A stretch of DNA of 64,000 nucleotides from ZC4RG25 sp041687075 (GTDB lineage Bacteria; Pseudomonadota; Alphaproteobacteria; Rhizobiales; Hyphomicrobiaceae), in NCBI GenBank assembly GCA_041687075.1, contig JAWLCO010000002.1:1-64000 (forward strand), written 5' to 3'. The notes beneath the pieces were generated by a model. The model was given only the letters and a program-made list of their open reading frames with translations. It was not told where the DNA came from and made no database searches. Both the position numbers and the translations under genes were made by a program. Positions 16,125 to 25,548 of the stretch are shown one piece after another (within the stretch, counting starts at the first letter, position 1; every line of letters starts with the position of its first letter).

Positions 16125-17909
16125 ATGACCTACAGGGCTCCCGTAGACGACATTCTGCTCGCGCTCAAGTCGGCCGCCGGCCTGCCGGACCTGATCGAGC
16201 GTGGTATCGCCGAGGGCCTCGACGAGGATACAGCGCGCGCCATCATAGAGGAGGCGGGCAAGTTCGGCAGCGAGGTGCTGGACCCGCTGAACGTCGTCGG
16301 CGACCGCACCGGCTCGAAGCTGGTCGACGGCAGGGTCGAGACGCCGCCGGGTTGGAAGGAGGCCTACGATGCGTTCGCTGCCGGAGGCTGGAGCGCGCTG
16401 CCGTGTCCGCCGGAGTATGGCGGCCAGGGGCTGCCGCAGGTCATCTCGACCGTCGCTTGCGAGATCTGGAACTCGGCCAATCTGTCGTTCGGGCTGTGCC
16501 CGCTGCTGACGCAGGGTGCGATCGACGCGCTCAATACGCACGGTTCGGAGGAGCTGAAGCGGACCTATCTGCCCAAGATGATCTCGGGTGAGTGGTCCGG
16601 CACCATGAACTTGACGGAGCCACACGCGGGCACCGACCTCGGCGCGCTGACGACCCGGGCTGTGAGGCAGGCCGACGGCACCTATCGCATCACCGGCACC
16701 AAGATTTTCATCACCTACGGCGACCATGAGCTGGCCGAAAACATCATCCACCTCGTGCTCGCGCGCCTGCCTGATTCACCGCCCGGGACCAAGGGCATCT
16801 CCCTATTCCTCGTGCCGAAGCGGCTGGTGAACGAGGATGGCTCGGTGGGCGAGCGCAACGACGTCGTTTGCGCGAGCCTTGAGCACAAGCTCGGCATCCA
16901 CGCCAGCCCGACCTGCGTGCTGAAATACGGCGAGAATGGCGGTGCCGTCGGCTACCTCGTCGGAGAGGAGAACCGCGGCCTCGCGACCATGTTCATCATG
17001 ATGAACCAGGCGCGGCTGGCCGTTGGCGTGCAGGGCGTGGCCATGGCCGAACGGGCGACTCAGAAAGCCGCTGCCTATGCCGCCGAGCGTCGCCAGGGCC
17101 GCAGAATGAGCGGTGGCGGCAACGGCATGGTGCCGATCATCGAGCATCCGGACATCCGCCGCGCTCTCATGACCATGCGGGCCAAGACGCAGGCCTCGCG
17201 TGCCATCTGTCTTGCCACAGCGCGGGAGATCGACATCTCGCATCGAGCGAAGTCGGAGGAGGAGCGGATGCAGGCCGCTGCGCGCGCCGCGCTGCTGACG
17301 CCCGTGGCCAAGGCCTTTTCGACGGACATCGCTTGCGAGGTGGCGTCTATGGGCGTCCAGATCCACGGCGGCATGGGCTTCATCGAGGAGACGGGCGCGG
17401 CGCAGTACTATCGGGACGCACGCATCCTGCCGATCTACGAAGGCACCAACGGGGTTCAGGCGATCGACCTCGTCACCCGCAAGCTGCCGCTCGGCGACGG
17501 TGCGGTGGTCGAGGCGTACATCCGTGAGCTGGCCGCGACGGCCGAGGAGGTACGCGCCTCCAATCAGCCGGCCTTCGGCCGCATGGGCGAGCGGCTTGCC
17601 GAGGCCGTGTCGGCGCTCGCCGAGGCCAGCCGCTGGCTCGGGGAAACGATGCAGCGCAACCCGGAAGCGGCGCTGGCTGGAGCTTCGGCCTATCTCAGGC
17701 TGTTCGGATTGGCCGCTGGCGGAGCCTATCTCGCGCGGGGCGCGCTCGCGTCCGTTCGCGACGGCTCGGCGGCTGCTGACGCGATGCCGGTGGCCCTGGC
17801 GCGGTTCTTCGCAGAGAACCTCACGACGGCTGCTCCCGGGTTGGCCCGGTCGGTGACGGAGGGTGCGGACGCGGTGCTGGTCGTCGGCCCCGAGCAGCTT
17901 TCGGCGTAA
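16125..17909 (+). CDS. Long-form acyl-CoA dehydrogenase (DmdC-like)
   Basis: 594-residue flavoprotein, about 200 residues longer than classical acyl-CoA dehydrogenases because of N- and C-terminal helical extensions, as in the DmdC/AidB-type branch. FAD and substrate motifs are MNLTEPHAGTDLG and GGMGFIEETGAAQYYRDARI, and the catalytic Glu is in IYEGTNGVQA. AAGGATGACGAG precedes the ATG. It begins a three-gene run (dehydrogenase, crotonase, SDR) with short spacers of about 10 bp, which looks like one operon for breaking down an unidentified acyl-CoA. Methylmercaptopropionyl-CoA is possible by family but not supported by neighbours. Confidence 0.92.
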   Translation: MTYRAPVDDILLALKSAAGLPDLIERGIAEGLDEDTARAIIEEAGKFGSEVLDPLNVVGDRTGSKLVDGRVETPPGWKEAYDAFAAGGWSALPCPPEYGGQGLPQVISTVACEIWNSANLSFGLCPLLTQGAIDALNTHGSEELKRTYLPKMISGEWSGTMNLTEPHAGTDLGALTTRAVRQADGTYRITGTKIFITYGDHELAENIIHLVLARLPDSPPGTKGISLFLVPKRLVNEDGSVGERNDVVCASLEHKLGIHASPTCVLKYGENGGAVGYLVGEENRGLATMFIMMNQARLAVGVQGVAMAERATQKAAAYAAERRQGRRMSGGGNGMVPIIEHPDIRRALMTMRAKTQASRAICLATAREIDISHRAKSEEERMQAAARAALLTPVAKAFSTDIACEVASMGVQIHGGMGFIEETGAAQYYRDARILPIYEGTNGVQAIDLVTRKLPLGDGAVVEAYIRELAATAEEVRASNQPAFGRMGERLAEAVSALAEASRWLGETMQRNPEAALAGASAYLRLFGLAAGGAYLARGALASVRDGSAAADAMPVALARFFAENLTTAAPGLARSVTEGADAVLVVGPEQLSA

Positions 17910-17922
17910 GAGGGCAAAGGGC

Positions 17923-18705
17923 ATGACAACCGGCATCGAGGTCACGGTCGAGGACGGACTGCAGACGATCCGCTTCGCGCGTCCCGAAAAGAAGAACGCG
18001 CTCACACCTCCCATGTACACCGCCATCACCGATGCGCTGGTGCGTGGTGATGCTTCGGCTGACGTGGTTGCGCACCTTTTCATCGGCTCCGGCGGCGTGT
18101 TCAGCGCGGGCAATGACATCAACGACTTCGTTGAGCGGGCGCGAACCGGTGCGACGCTCGACGGCCCGGTTCTCGACTTCCTGCGCGCACTCGTGCGCGT
18201 GCAGAAGCCGATGATTGCCGCCGTCGACGGTCTCGGCGTCGGCATCGGCACGACGCTGCTGTTCCATTGCGATCTGGTCTACGCGACGCGCGAGTCCGGG
18301 TTCGTCGCTCCCTTCGTCGACCTCGGTGCCGTGCCTGAGGCTGGATCGAGCCTGCTTGCACCTCAGCGGATGGGATATGCGCGGGCCTTCGAGCTGCTGG
18401 TGCTGGGTGAGCCGTTTACGGCTGAGCGAGCGCGGGAGGCGGGATTGGTGAACGCCATCGTGCAAGCTGACAAGCTGGAGGCAACTGCCCGGGAGGCTGC
18501 TGCACGGCTTGCCCGCAAGCCGCCTGAGGCGCTGGCCCTTGCGCGCCGACTATTGCGAGGCGACACCACGGCTTTGGCGCAGCGGGTCGAGGAAGAAGCC
18601 CGCATTTTCGGCGAGAGGCTGTCGAGCCCCGAGGCGCAGGAGGCATTTGCCGCCTTCCTCGAAAAGAGACCGCCCGACTTCGCGAAGCTGAAGCGCAAGG
18701 CTTGA
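17923..18705 (+). CDS. Crotonase-family protein, probable enoyl-CoA isomerase
   Basis: 260-residue crotonase. The first hydratase Glu position is Thr (GVGIGTTLLFHCD) and the second is Asp/Leu (APFVDLGAVPEAGSS). The Glu in VPEAGSS matches the catalytic Glu of the ECI2-type delta3-delta2-enoyl-CoA isomerases, so I prefer isomerase to hydratase. The start at 17923 has AAAGG upstream and lies 13 bases after the dehydrogenase stop. It sits in the middle of the dehydrogenase-crotonase-SDR operon, consistent with oxidation of unsaturated acyl-CoAs. Confidence 0.88.
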   Translation: MTTGIEVTVEDGLQTIRFARPEKKNALTPPMYTAITDALVRGDASADVVAHLFIGSGGVFSAGNDINDFVERARTGATLDGPVLDFLRALVRVQKPMIAAVDGLGVGIGTTLLFHCDLVYATRESGFVAPFVDLGAVPEAGSSLLAPQRMGYARAFELLVLGEPFTAERAREAGLVNAIVQADKLEATAREAAARLARKPPEALALARRLLRGDTTALAQRVEEEARIFGERLSSPEAQEAFAAFLEKRPPDFAKLKRKA

Positions 18706-18715
18706 AAGGAACCAG

Positions 18716-19597
18716 ATGGCGAGCCTGAAAGACAAGACGCTGTTCATCACCGGCGCCAGTCGCGGGATCGGGCTCGCCATTGCGCTGCGGGCGGCCCGGG
18801 ACGGCGCCAACATCGCGATCGCCGCCAAGACGGCAGAGCCCAACCCGAAGCTGCCCGGCACCATCTACGATGCGGCACAGGCGATCGAGGAGGCAGGTGG
18901 CCGGGCGCTGCCGCTCATCTGTGACATCCGGTTCGAGGATCAGGTCGAGCAGGCGGTGGCGCGCACCGTGGAGACGTTCGGTGGCATCGATATCTGCGTC
19001 AACAACGCCAGCGCAATCTCGCTGACGCCCATCGAGCAGACCGAGATGAAGCGGTTCGACCTGATGATGGGCATCAACACGCGCGGCACATTCGTGGTTT
19101 CGAAGGCCTGCATCCCGCATCTGAAACGTGCCGAGAACCCGCACATCCTGATGCTGTCACCGCCGCTCGACATGCAGTCGAGGTGGTTCGCGGGCCACGT
19201 CGCCTATTCCATCGCCAAGTTCGGGATGAGTCTTTGCGTGCTCGGGCTCGCAGAGGAGCTGAAGCCGGACGGGATTGCGGTCAACGCGCTGTGGCCGCGT
19301 ACGACCATCGCGACCGCAGCGATCAGAAACCTCCTCGGTGGTGACCAGGTGGTGCGGATGAGCCGGAAGCCTGACATTCTGGCCGATGCGGCGCATCTCG
19401 TGCTCAGCCAGCCGGCGCGCTCGTTCACCGGCAATTTCCTGATTGATGACACCTTCCTCCACGAGGTCGGTGGAGTCACTGATTTCGACCAGTACCGGGT
19501 CGATCCGAGCGTTGATTTGGCGCCGGATTTCTTCGTGCCGGCGGACAGTAGACCCCCGCCCGGGGTCAAGCTGGCCCAGCGAGACGTGCGCGCCTGA
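18716..19597 (+). CDS. SDR oxidoreductase, HSDL2-like
   Basis: 293-residue short-chain dehydrogenase. Cofactor motif TGASRGIG (14-21), NNAS, and catalytic YSIAK are intact; the Lys after AIAA suggests NADP(H). The sequence SPPLDMQSRWFAGHVAYSIAK and the C-terminal tail with DQYRVDP resemble hydroxysteroid dehydrogenase-like protein 2, a family tied to lipid metabolism, but without the sterol carrier domain. It starts ten bases after the crotonase, with GAAAGGA upstream, and closes the operon. The substrate is unknown. Confidence 0.9.
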   Translation: MASLKDKTLFITGASRGIGLAIALRAARDGANIAIAAKTAEPNPKLPGTIYDAAQAIEEAGGRALPLICDIRFEDQVEQAVARTVETFGGIDICVNNASAISLTPIEQTEMKRFDLMMGINTRGTFVVSKACIPHLKRAENPHILMLSPPLDMQSRWFAGHVAYSIAKFGMSLCVLGLAEELKPDGIAVNALWPRTTIATAAIRNLLGGDQVVRMSRKPDILADAAHLVLSQPARSFTGNFLIDDTFLHEVGGVTDFDQYRVDPSVDLAPDFFVPADSRPPPGVKLAQRDVRA

Positions 19598-19697
19598 TCG
19601 TCACGGCGCCGGGCGATTGTCCGCATTCAGCGGGATCGTGGTGTAGGATGATTGCTTTGGGGCCGATCACGCCCAGACTGAATGACGGAAACGGGAC

Positions 19698-20645
19698 ATG
19701 CCAGCACTGCTCATCACACATCCATCGTTCGTGAACCACGATACCGGCCCCGGCCATCCCGAGCGGCCTGACCGCATGCGGGCGATCGACAAGGTGCTGG
19801 CGCACGAGATGTTCAATGACCTGAAGCGGGAGGAAGCGCCGCTGCGGGACGATGTGGAAGATTGGATCACGCGGGCGCACCCGCAGCGCTATCTCGACGC
19901 CGTCAAGGCCGCGCGCCCCGCCGAGGGCGAGGATCCGGTCCGGCTCGATCCCGACACGGTGCTTTCGTCCGGCAGCTGGGAGCCGGCCCTGCGGGCCGTT
20001 GGCGCCGGGCTCCATGCCGTCGATCAGGTAATGAATGCTGACTCCGGTATCCGCAAGGTGTTCTGCCAGGTACGGCCCTGCGGCCACCACGCCGAGAAAG
20101 AGCGTGCGATGGGCTTCTGCATTTTCAACAACATCGCCATCGCCGCGATGTACGCGCGCGAGAAATATGGCGCCGAGCGCGTGGCGGTCGTCGACTTCGA
20201 CGTGCATCACGGCAACGGCACGCAGGATATCTTCTGGTCGGAGAAGGACCTGTTCTTCGGCTCCACACACCAGATGCCGCTTTATCCCGGCACCGGAGCC
20301 GAACGCGAAACGGGTGTGGGGAACATATTCAACGCGCCGCTCCGGCCGAATGACGGCGGTGAGCCGTTCCGCGAGGCGATGCGCTCGCGCATCCTGCCCG
20401 CGCTGCACGATTTCTCGCCGGACCTGGTGTTCATTTCGGCAGGCTTCGATGCCCACGAGGCAGATCCGCTCGCGAGCCTGCAGTTGCGTGAGGACGATTT
20501 TGCCTGGATCACGGACGAATTGTGCGAGGCGGCCGAGAAGTCAGCCAAAGGGCGGGTGGTCTCGATGCTAGAAGGCGGCTACGATCTGACAGCACTGGCG
20601 CGAAGTGTCGCAGTTCACGTGAAAATCCTCATGGATGCGGCGTGA
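19698..20645 (+). CDS. Histone deacetylase-family amidohydrolase
   Basis: 315-residue zinc enzyme of the arginase/deacetylase fold, class II-like. The tandem His pair (CGHHAEKERAMGFC, His130-His131) and zinc ligands Asp168 and His170 (DFDVHHGNGTQDIF) with a further Asp in SAGFDAHEADPL are all present, so it should be active. Bacterial members act on acetylated small amines (for example acetylpolyamines) or proteins. It is followed at 27 bp by xseB and then dxs. speD-speE lies 15 kb away, which is too far to argue for a polyamine role. Confidence 0.9.
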   Translation: MPALLITHPSFVNHDTGPGHPERPDRMRAIDKVLAHEMFNDLKREEAPLRDDVEDWITRAHPQRYLDAVKAARPAEGEDPVRLDPDTVLSSGSWEPALRAVGAGLHAVDQVMNADSGIRKVFCQVRPCGHHAEKERAMGFCIFNNIAIAAMYAREKYGAERVAVVDFDVHHGNGTQDIFWSEKDLFFGSTHQMPLYPGTGAERETGVGNIFNAPLRPNDGGEPFREAMRSRILPALHDFSPDLVFISAGFDAHEADPLASLQLREDDFAWITDELCEAAEKSAKGRVVSMLEGGYDLTALARSVAVHVKILMDAA

Positions 20646-20672
20646 CAGGCCGGCCAGAACCGAATTCAAACG

Positions 20673-20948
20673 ATGGACGAGAGCATGGGCACGGGGGCGG
20701 TCAAGTATCCGGATCTGAAGGAGATGAGCTTCGAGCGGGCGCTCAAGGAACTCGAGGCGATCGTCGGCCGCCTCGAGCGTGGTGACGTGGAGCTCGAAGA
20801 AAGCATCGCCATATATGAGCGTGGAGAGGCCCTTCGCGATCACTGCGACCGGCTGCTGAAGCAGGCCGAGGCGAAAGTCGAGAAGCTCACGTTCGGCGCC
20901 GACGGTCAGCCACAGGGTGCCGAGCCTCTAGATCCGGCATCGAAATAG
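20673..20948 (+). CDS. xseB: Exodeoxyribonuclease VII small subunit
   Basis: 91-residue XseB, the small helical subunit that packs many copies against XseA in the single-strand exonuclease. The signature is clear: SFERALKELEAIVGRLE and GDVELEESIAIYERGEAL. The ATG at 20673 is used; a second ATG at 20685 would remove four residues and has GAGAGC upstream. xseA is not in the window. The xseB-dxs neighbourhood is conserved in many proteobacteria. Confidence 0.93.
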   Translation: MDESMGTGAVKYPDLKEMSFERALKELEAIVGRLERGDVELEESIAIYERGEALRDHCDRLLKQAEAKVEKLTFGADGQPQGAEPLDPASK

Positions 20949-21081
20949 GGCTCGAGCGGCTTAAAGGACGTGGTGCCCGCGTCAACGCTGCGCGATACCA
21001 TGCAGCCGCAGAGAGATATCATTCTGACCCCGTGGCAGTCTTTCTGGGGTGAACACGCGGCGCGGTAGGAAAGGAGTGCTC

Positions 21082-23004
21082 GTGAGTTCTGGTAGCGCAA
21101 CGCCACTGCTCGATCGGATCCGCTATCCCGAGGATCTGCGCCAGCTTTCGGAGACGGAGCTGCCGCAGCTCGCGGCCGAGCTGCGTAAGGAAACCATCGA
21201 CGCGGTGTCCGTGACGGGCGGCCATCTGGGCGCAGGGCTCGGTGTCGTCGAGCTGACGGTGGCATTGCACTGGGTCTTCGACACGCCCCGTGATCGCCTG
21301 ATCTGGGACGTCGGTCACCAGGCGTATCCACACAAGATCATTACGGGCCGGCGCGATCGCATCCGGACGCTGCGGCAGGGCGGGGGGCTGTCGGGATTCA
21401 CGAAACGCGCCGAAAGCGAGTACGACCCGTTTGGTGCTGCCCACTCGTCGACCTCCATCTCGGCTGGTCTCGGGATGGCAGTCGCGCGCGACCTTTCCAG
21501 CAAGAAGCACAACGTCGTCTGCGTGATCGGCGACGGCGCCATGAGCGCCGGTATGGCTTACGAGGCCATGAACAATGCCGGCGCGATGGACAGCCGGCTC
21601 ATCGTTATTCTCAACGATAACGATATGTCGATAGCGCCGCCCACTGGCGCGCTTTCCTCCTATCTCGCGCGCATCACATCCAGCGGCAGCTATCTCTACG
21701 TCCGCGACATCGCCAAGCAGCTCGCGAAGCGGCTGCCGAAGAGCTGGGAACGGCGGGCAGCGCGGATGGAGGAGTACACCCGCCACCTCTGGCAGGGCGG
21801 CGCGTGGTTCGAGGAGCTTGGCTTCTATTATGTCGGCCCCATCGACGGGCACGACTTCGATCACCTTCTGCCGGTGTTGAAGAATGTCCGTGATGCCGAT
21901 CAGGGGCCGGTGCTGGTCCACGTGGTCACGCGCAAGGGCAAGGGCTATGCGCCGGCGGAGAACTCCGCCGACAAATACCATGGCGTGAACCGCTTCAACG
22001 TCATCACCGGCGATCAATTCAAGCCGAAGCCCAATGCGCCGAGCTACACCCGGGTGTTCGCCGAGAGCCTGATCCAGGAGGCGAAGAAGGACGACAAGAT
22101 CGTCGCCATCACCGCGGCGATGCCGTCCGGGACCGGGCTCGACCTCTTCGGCAAGACGTTCCCGGAACGGACATTCGATGTCGGCATTGCCGAGCAGCAC
22201 GCCGTCACGTTCGCGGCCGGGCTCGCGTCGGAGGGCTATAAGCCCTTTGCGGCCATCTATTCGACGTTCCTTCAGCGCGCCTACGATCAGGTGGTGCACG
22301 ACGTCGCCATTCAGCGCCTGCCGGTGCGTTTTGCCATCGACCGCGCCGGACTGGTCGGCGCCGACGGCCCGACCCACGCCGGCAGCTTCGATATGGCGTA
22401 CCTCGGCTGCCTGCCGGGCATGGTGCTGATGGCGGCTGCGGACGAGGCGGAGCTCAGGCACATGGTCGCGACGGCCGTCGCCATCGACGATCGGCCCTGC
22501 GCCTTCCGCTACCCGCGCGGGGATGGCGTCGGCGTCGAGATGCCGGAGGCCGGTGTGCCGCTCGAGATCGGCAAGGGCCGCATTGTGCGCGAAGGCAGCG
22601 CCGTTGCTATCCTGTCGCTTGGCACCCGGTTGCAGGAAGCGCTCAAGGCGGCCGACCAGCTGGCAGCCATGGGACTATCTGCAACTGTTGCTGATGCGCG
22701 GTTTGTTAAGCCGCTCGATACGGATCTCGTCCGCAGACTGGCGCGGGAGCACGAGGTGCTGGTGACCGTCGAGGAGGGCTCGGTCGGCGGCTTCGGCTCG
22801 TTCGTGCTTCACGCTCTGGCCGGCTGCGGTCTGCTCGACCGCGGCCTGAAGGTCCGCACCATGGTGCTTCCCGATACATTCATCGATCACGACAAGCCGG
22901 AGCGGATGTACGATCGTGCCGGGCTCAATGCACCCGGTATCGTCGAAACCGTGCTTAACGCGCTCGGGAGATCAGCCGCCGCCGTCAGCGATATTCGGGC
23001 CTGA
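21082..23004 (+). CDS. dxs: 1-deoxy-D-xylulose-5-phosphate synthase
   Basis: Condenses pyruvate and glyceraldehyde 3-phosphate using thiamine diphosphate; entry step of the MEP isoprenoid pathway. 640 residues. Motifs are HSSTSISAGLGMA, the ThDP motif GDGAMSAGMAYEAMNNAG...NDNDMS, and the transketolase middle domain with EQHAVTFAAG and DRAGLVGADGPTHAG. The GTG at 21082 is chosen since AAGGAG lies five bases upstream; an upstream GTG at 21049 lacks such a site. It is the last gene of the deacetylase-xseB-dxs run. Confidence 0.95.
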   Translation: MSSGSATPLLDRIRYPEDLRQLSETELPQLAAELRKETIDAVSVTGGHLGAGLGVVELTVALHWVFDTPRDRLIWDVGHQAYPHKIITGRRDRIRTLRQGGGLSGFTKRAESEYDPFGAAHSSTSISAGLGMAVARDLSSKKHNVVCVIGDGAMSAGMAYEAMNNAGAMDSRLIVILNDNDMSIAPPTGALSSYLARITSSGSYLYVRDIAKQLAKRLPKSWERRAARMEEYTRHLWQGGAWFEELGFYYVGPIDGHDFDHLLPVLKNVRDADQGPVLVHVVTRKGKGYAPAENSADKYHGVNRFNVITGDQFKPKPNAPSYTRVFAESLIQEAKKDDKIVAITAAMPSGTGLDLFGKTFPERTFDVGIAEQHAVTFAAGLASEGYKPFAAIYSTFLQRAYDQVVHDVAIQRLPVRFAIDRAGLVGADGPTHAGSFDMAYLGCLPGMVLMAAADEAELRHMVATAVAIDDRPCAFRYPRGDGVGVEMPEAGVPLEIGKGRIVREGSAVAILSLGTRLQEALKAADQLAAMGLSATVADARFVKPLDTDLVRRLAREHEVLVTVEEGSVGGFGSFVLHALAGCGLLDRGLKVRTMVLPDTFIDHDKPERMYDRAGLNAPGIVETVLNALGRSAAAVSDIRA

Positions 23005-23108
23005 GCCTCTCCCGTAAGGGAACGATCGGAGCATGGCCTGAGTTAGGCGTACGCGCACGGCATCTGGCTTGTGCGGGATCGATTGCGCGTGTTTGAGCGA
23101 GGTTTACG

Positions 23109-24554
23109 ATGGATTGGACCGACGCAACTTATTTGGCACGTGTCCAGTTCGCGTTCACCGTCAGCTTTCACTTCCTGTTCCCAGCCCTGACGATTGGTCT
23201 CGCGAGCTACCTGGCGGTGCTGCAGGGCCTTCATCTGTGGACGGGCCGTCAGATTTACCATTCCCTCTTCAATTATTGGGTGAAGGTTTTCGCGGTGGCC
23301 TTCGCCATGGGGGTCGTCTCGGGAATCGTGATGACCTACCAGTTCGGCACCAACTGGAGCGTTTTTTCGGACCGGGCCGGACCGGTGATCGGGCCACTGA
23401 TGGCCTACGAGGTGTTCACGGCCTTTTTCCTCGAGGCTGGCTTCCTCGGCATCATGCTGTTCGGCCTGAATCGGGTCGGCCGTGGACTGCACATGTTCGC
23501 GACCGTGATGGTCGCAATTGGCACGGCGTTCTCCGCGTTCTGGATTCTTGCGGTGAATAGCTGGATGCAGACGCCGGCCGGTCACGCGATCAACGAGGCG
23601 GGCCAGTTCATTCCGACCAGCTACTGGGAGGTGATATTCAATCCCTCCTTTGTATACCGGCTCGTCCACACGCTACTTGCCGCCTATCTGACCACGGCTT
23701 TCGCCGTGGGCGCCGTCGGAGCGTATCACCTGCTGCGCGACCGCAATAACGAGGGCGCACGCATCATGTTTTCGATGGCGATGTGGATGGCCGTCATCGT
23801 CGCGCCGCTGCAGATCCTCATCGGAGATTTTCACGGCCTCAACACCTACGAAAATCAACCGGCCAAGATCGCCGCCATTGAAGGTCATTTCGAAACGCGG
23901 GCTGGGGCGCCATTCTACATCGTCGGGTGGCCGGATATGGAAGCCGAGACGACGCGATATGCTCTTTCGATACCGAAGGCGGGTTCACTGCTCCTGACGC
24001 ACGATCTGAACGGCATCGTCAAGGGATTGAAAGAGTGGCCTCCGGAGGATCGCCCGCATGCGACGAGCATATTCTGGGCCTTTCGCATTATGGTTCTGAT
24101 TGGAGTCCTGATGGCGGCACTGGGTATCTCGGCCGCATGGCAGCGGTGGAAGGGACAGCTTTTTGAATCGACGGGACTTTTGCGCTGGGCCGTATTCATG
24201 GGACCTTCCGGCTTCGTTGCAGTGCTGGCCGGCTGGTATGTCACGGAGGTCGGGCGGCAGCCCTATACCGTCTACGGTCTGTTGCGGACATCCGAGTCCG
24301 TTTCACCGATCGCAACGGCGGGTGTCGCCTCATCGCTTCTCGCGTTCTTCGTGATCTACATGCTCGTGTTCGGAGCGGGCACGGTCTACATTTTCCGATT
24401 GGTCGGGCAGCGGCCGGAAGCGGCCGAGCCCGAGGTGCCGCACAGGCCCATTCGTACGGCAGGCTTTACGCCAGCGCCGGCACTGGCCGACGGGGGGCCG
24501 GAAGAGGATCAGGACGAGTTTGGGAACGCGCAAGGAGGCGAACGTGGCCCTTGA
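23109..24554 (+). CDS. cydA: Cytochrome bd ubiquinol oxidase subunit I, short Q-loop
   Basis: Main haem subunit of the high-affinity, proton-nonpumping oxidase; 481 residues, nine or so membrane helices. Haem ligand candidates are His21, His187 and Met328, and proton-path acids are Glu101 and Glu109. The quinone loop has Lys253 and Glu258 (QPAKIAAIEGHF), and GRQPYTVYG is present. The Q-loop lacks the long insert of E. coli CydA, so it is of the CIO/short type. The C-terminal tail is hydrophilic and overlaps the cydB start by 11 bases. Such oxidases support growth at low oxygen and resist cyanide, nitric oxide and peroxide. Confidence 0.95.
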   Translation: MDWTDATYLARVQFAFTVSFHFLFPALTIGLASYLAVLQGLHLWTGRQIYHSLFNYWVKVFAVAFAMGVVSGIVMTYQFGTNWSVFSDRAGPVIGPLMAYEVFTAFFLEAGFLGIMLFGLNRVGRGLHMFATVMVAIGTAFSAFWILAVNSWMQTPAGHAINEAGQFIPTSYWEVIFNPSFVYRLVHTLLAAYLTTAFAVGAVGAYHLLRDRNNEGARIMFSMAMWMAVIVAPLQILIGDFHGLNTYENQPAKIAAIEGHFETRAGAPFYIVGWPDMEAETTRYALSIPKAGSLLLTHDLNGIVKGLKEWPPEDRPHATSIFWAFRIMVLIGVLMAALGISAAWQRWKGQLFESTGLLRWAVFMGPSGFVAVLAGWYVTEVGRQPYTVYGLLRTSESVSPIATAGVASSLLAFFVIYMLVFGAGTVYIFRLVGQRPEAAEPEVPHRPIRTAGFTPAPALADGGPEEDQDEFGNAQGGERGP

Positions 24555-25548
24555 TCTCGCCTTCATTTTCGCTGCCGTGATCGCCTTGGCGGTGCTTCTC
24601 TACGTCATCGTGGACGGGTTCGATCTCGGAATTGGCATTCTGTTTCCTTTCTTCCCCGCGGAAGAAGATCGCCGGCGGATGATGAATTCGATCGCACCCG
24701 TGTGGGACGGCAACGAAACCTGGCTCGTTGCCGGGGGAGGCGGTCTACTGGCCGGCTTTCCGCTCGCGTATGGAATCATTTTTTCCGCCCTTTATGCGCC
24801 GATCATCGCGATGGTCCTGGCGTTGATCTTTCGGGGCGTCGCCTTCGAGTTCCGCTATCGGTCGAGGCGCAACAGGCATCTGTGGGATCTGGGCTTCGCC
24901 GTTGGATCGATCGTTGCCGCACTCGCTCAGGGGATCACGCTTGGCGCGCTCGTGCAGGGCATACCGGTCGCCAACCGCGCCTACGCTGGCGGCTGGTGGG
25001 ATTGGCTCACGCCGTTCAGCATCCTCACGGGGATCGCTTTGGTGGTGGGCTACGCTCTGCTGGGAGCCACATGGCTCATCATGAAGACGGAAGGAGACCT
25101 GCAAAGCCGGGCGTACGATTGGGCGTATCGCGCCGGAATTGGAACACTCATCGGAATAGGGCTGGTCAGCCTTGCAACGCCGTTTCTCAATCCGATTTTC
25201 ATGGAGCGTTGGTTCAGCTGGCCCGCGGCGCTTTACACGTTGCCGGTGCCGCTTCTCGTCATCCTTGTGGCGTACATTCTTTACCAATCATTGGCCGAGC
25301 GTCAGGAGTACGCACCGTTTGCTGCTGCTATCGGACTCTTTTTTCTGTCCTATATCGGCCTTGGCATCAGCTTCTATCCCTATCTTGTTCCGACCCAGAT
25401 CAGCATCTGGGACGCCGCTGCCCCAGACAGCAGCCTGGCGTTCGTGCTCCTGGGTGCGGCGGTGCTGTTGCCGCTCATCGTAATCTATACCGCCTATTCC
25501 TACTGGGTTTTCCGCGGGAAGGTTGACGTTGAGGGGGGCTATCATTGA
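24544..25548 (+). CDS. cydB: Cytochrome bd ubiquinol oxidase subunit II
   Basis: 334-residue membrane partner of CydA. It begins with the helix-1 motif VLLYVIVDGFDLGIG and has the conserved PVWDGNETWLV segment near residue 55. The start is the GTG at 24544, with AAGGAGG five to six bases upstream inside the end of cydA. Its stop (TGA) overlaps the ATG of the next small gene, so the three genes are translationally coupled. Confidence 0.95.
   Translation: MALDLAFIFAAVIALAVLLYVIVDGFDLGIGILFPFFPAEEDRRRMMNSIAPVWDGNETWLVAGGGGLLAGFPLAYGIIFSALYAPIIAMVLALIFRGVAFEFRYRSRRNRHLWDLGFAVGSIVAALAQGITLGALVQGIPVANRAYAGGWWDWLTPFSILTGIALVVGYALLGATWLIMKTEGDLQSRAYDWAYRAGIGTLIGIGLVSLATPFLNPIFMERWFSWPAALYTLPVPLLVILVAYILYQSLAERQEYAPFAAAIGLFFLSYIGLGISFYPYLVPTQISIWDAAAPDSSLAFVLLGAAVLLPLIVIYTAYSYWVFRGKVDVEGGYH

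Noticed and set aside
23019..23044. GGAAC-N17-AGTT before cydA
   Set aside because: The -10 lacks the C of CGTT and the -35 lies within a small CTCTCCC/GGGA hairpin after dxs; probably chance.
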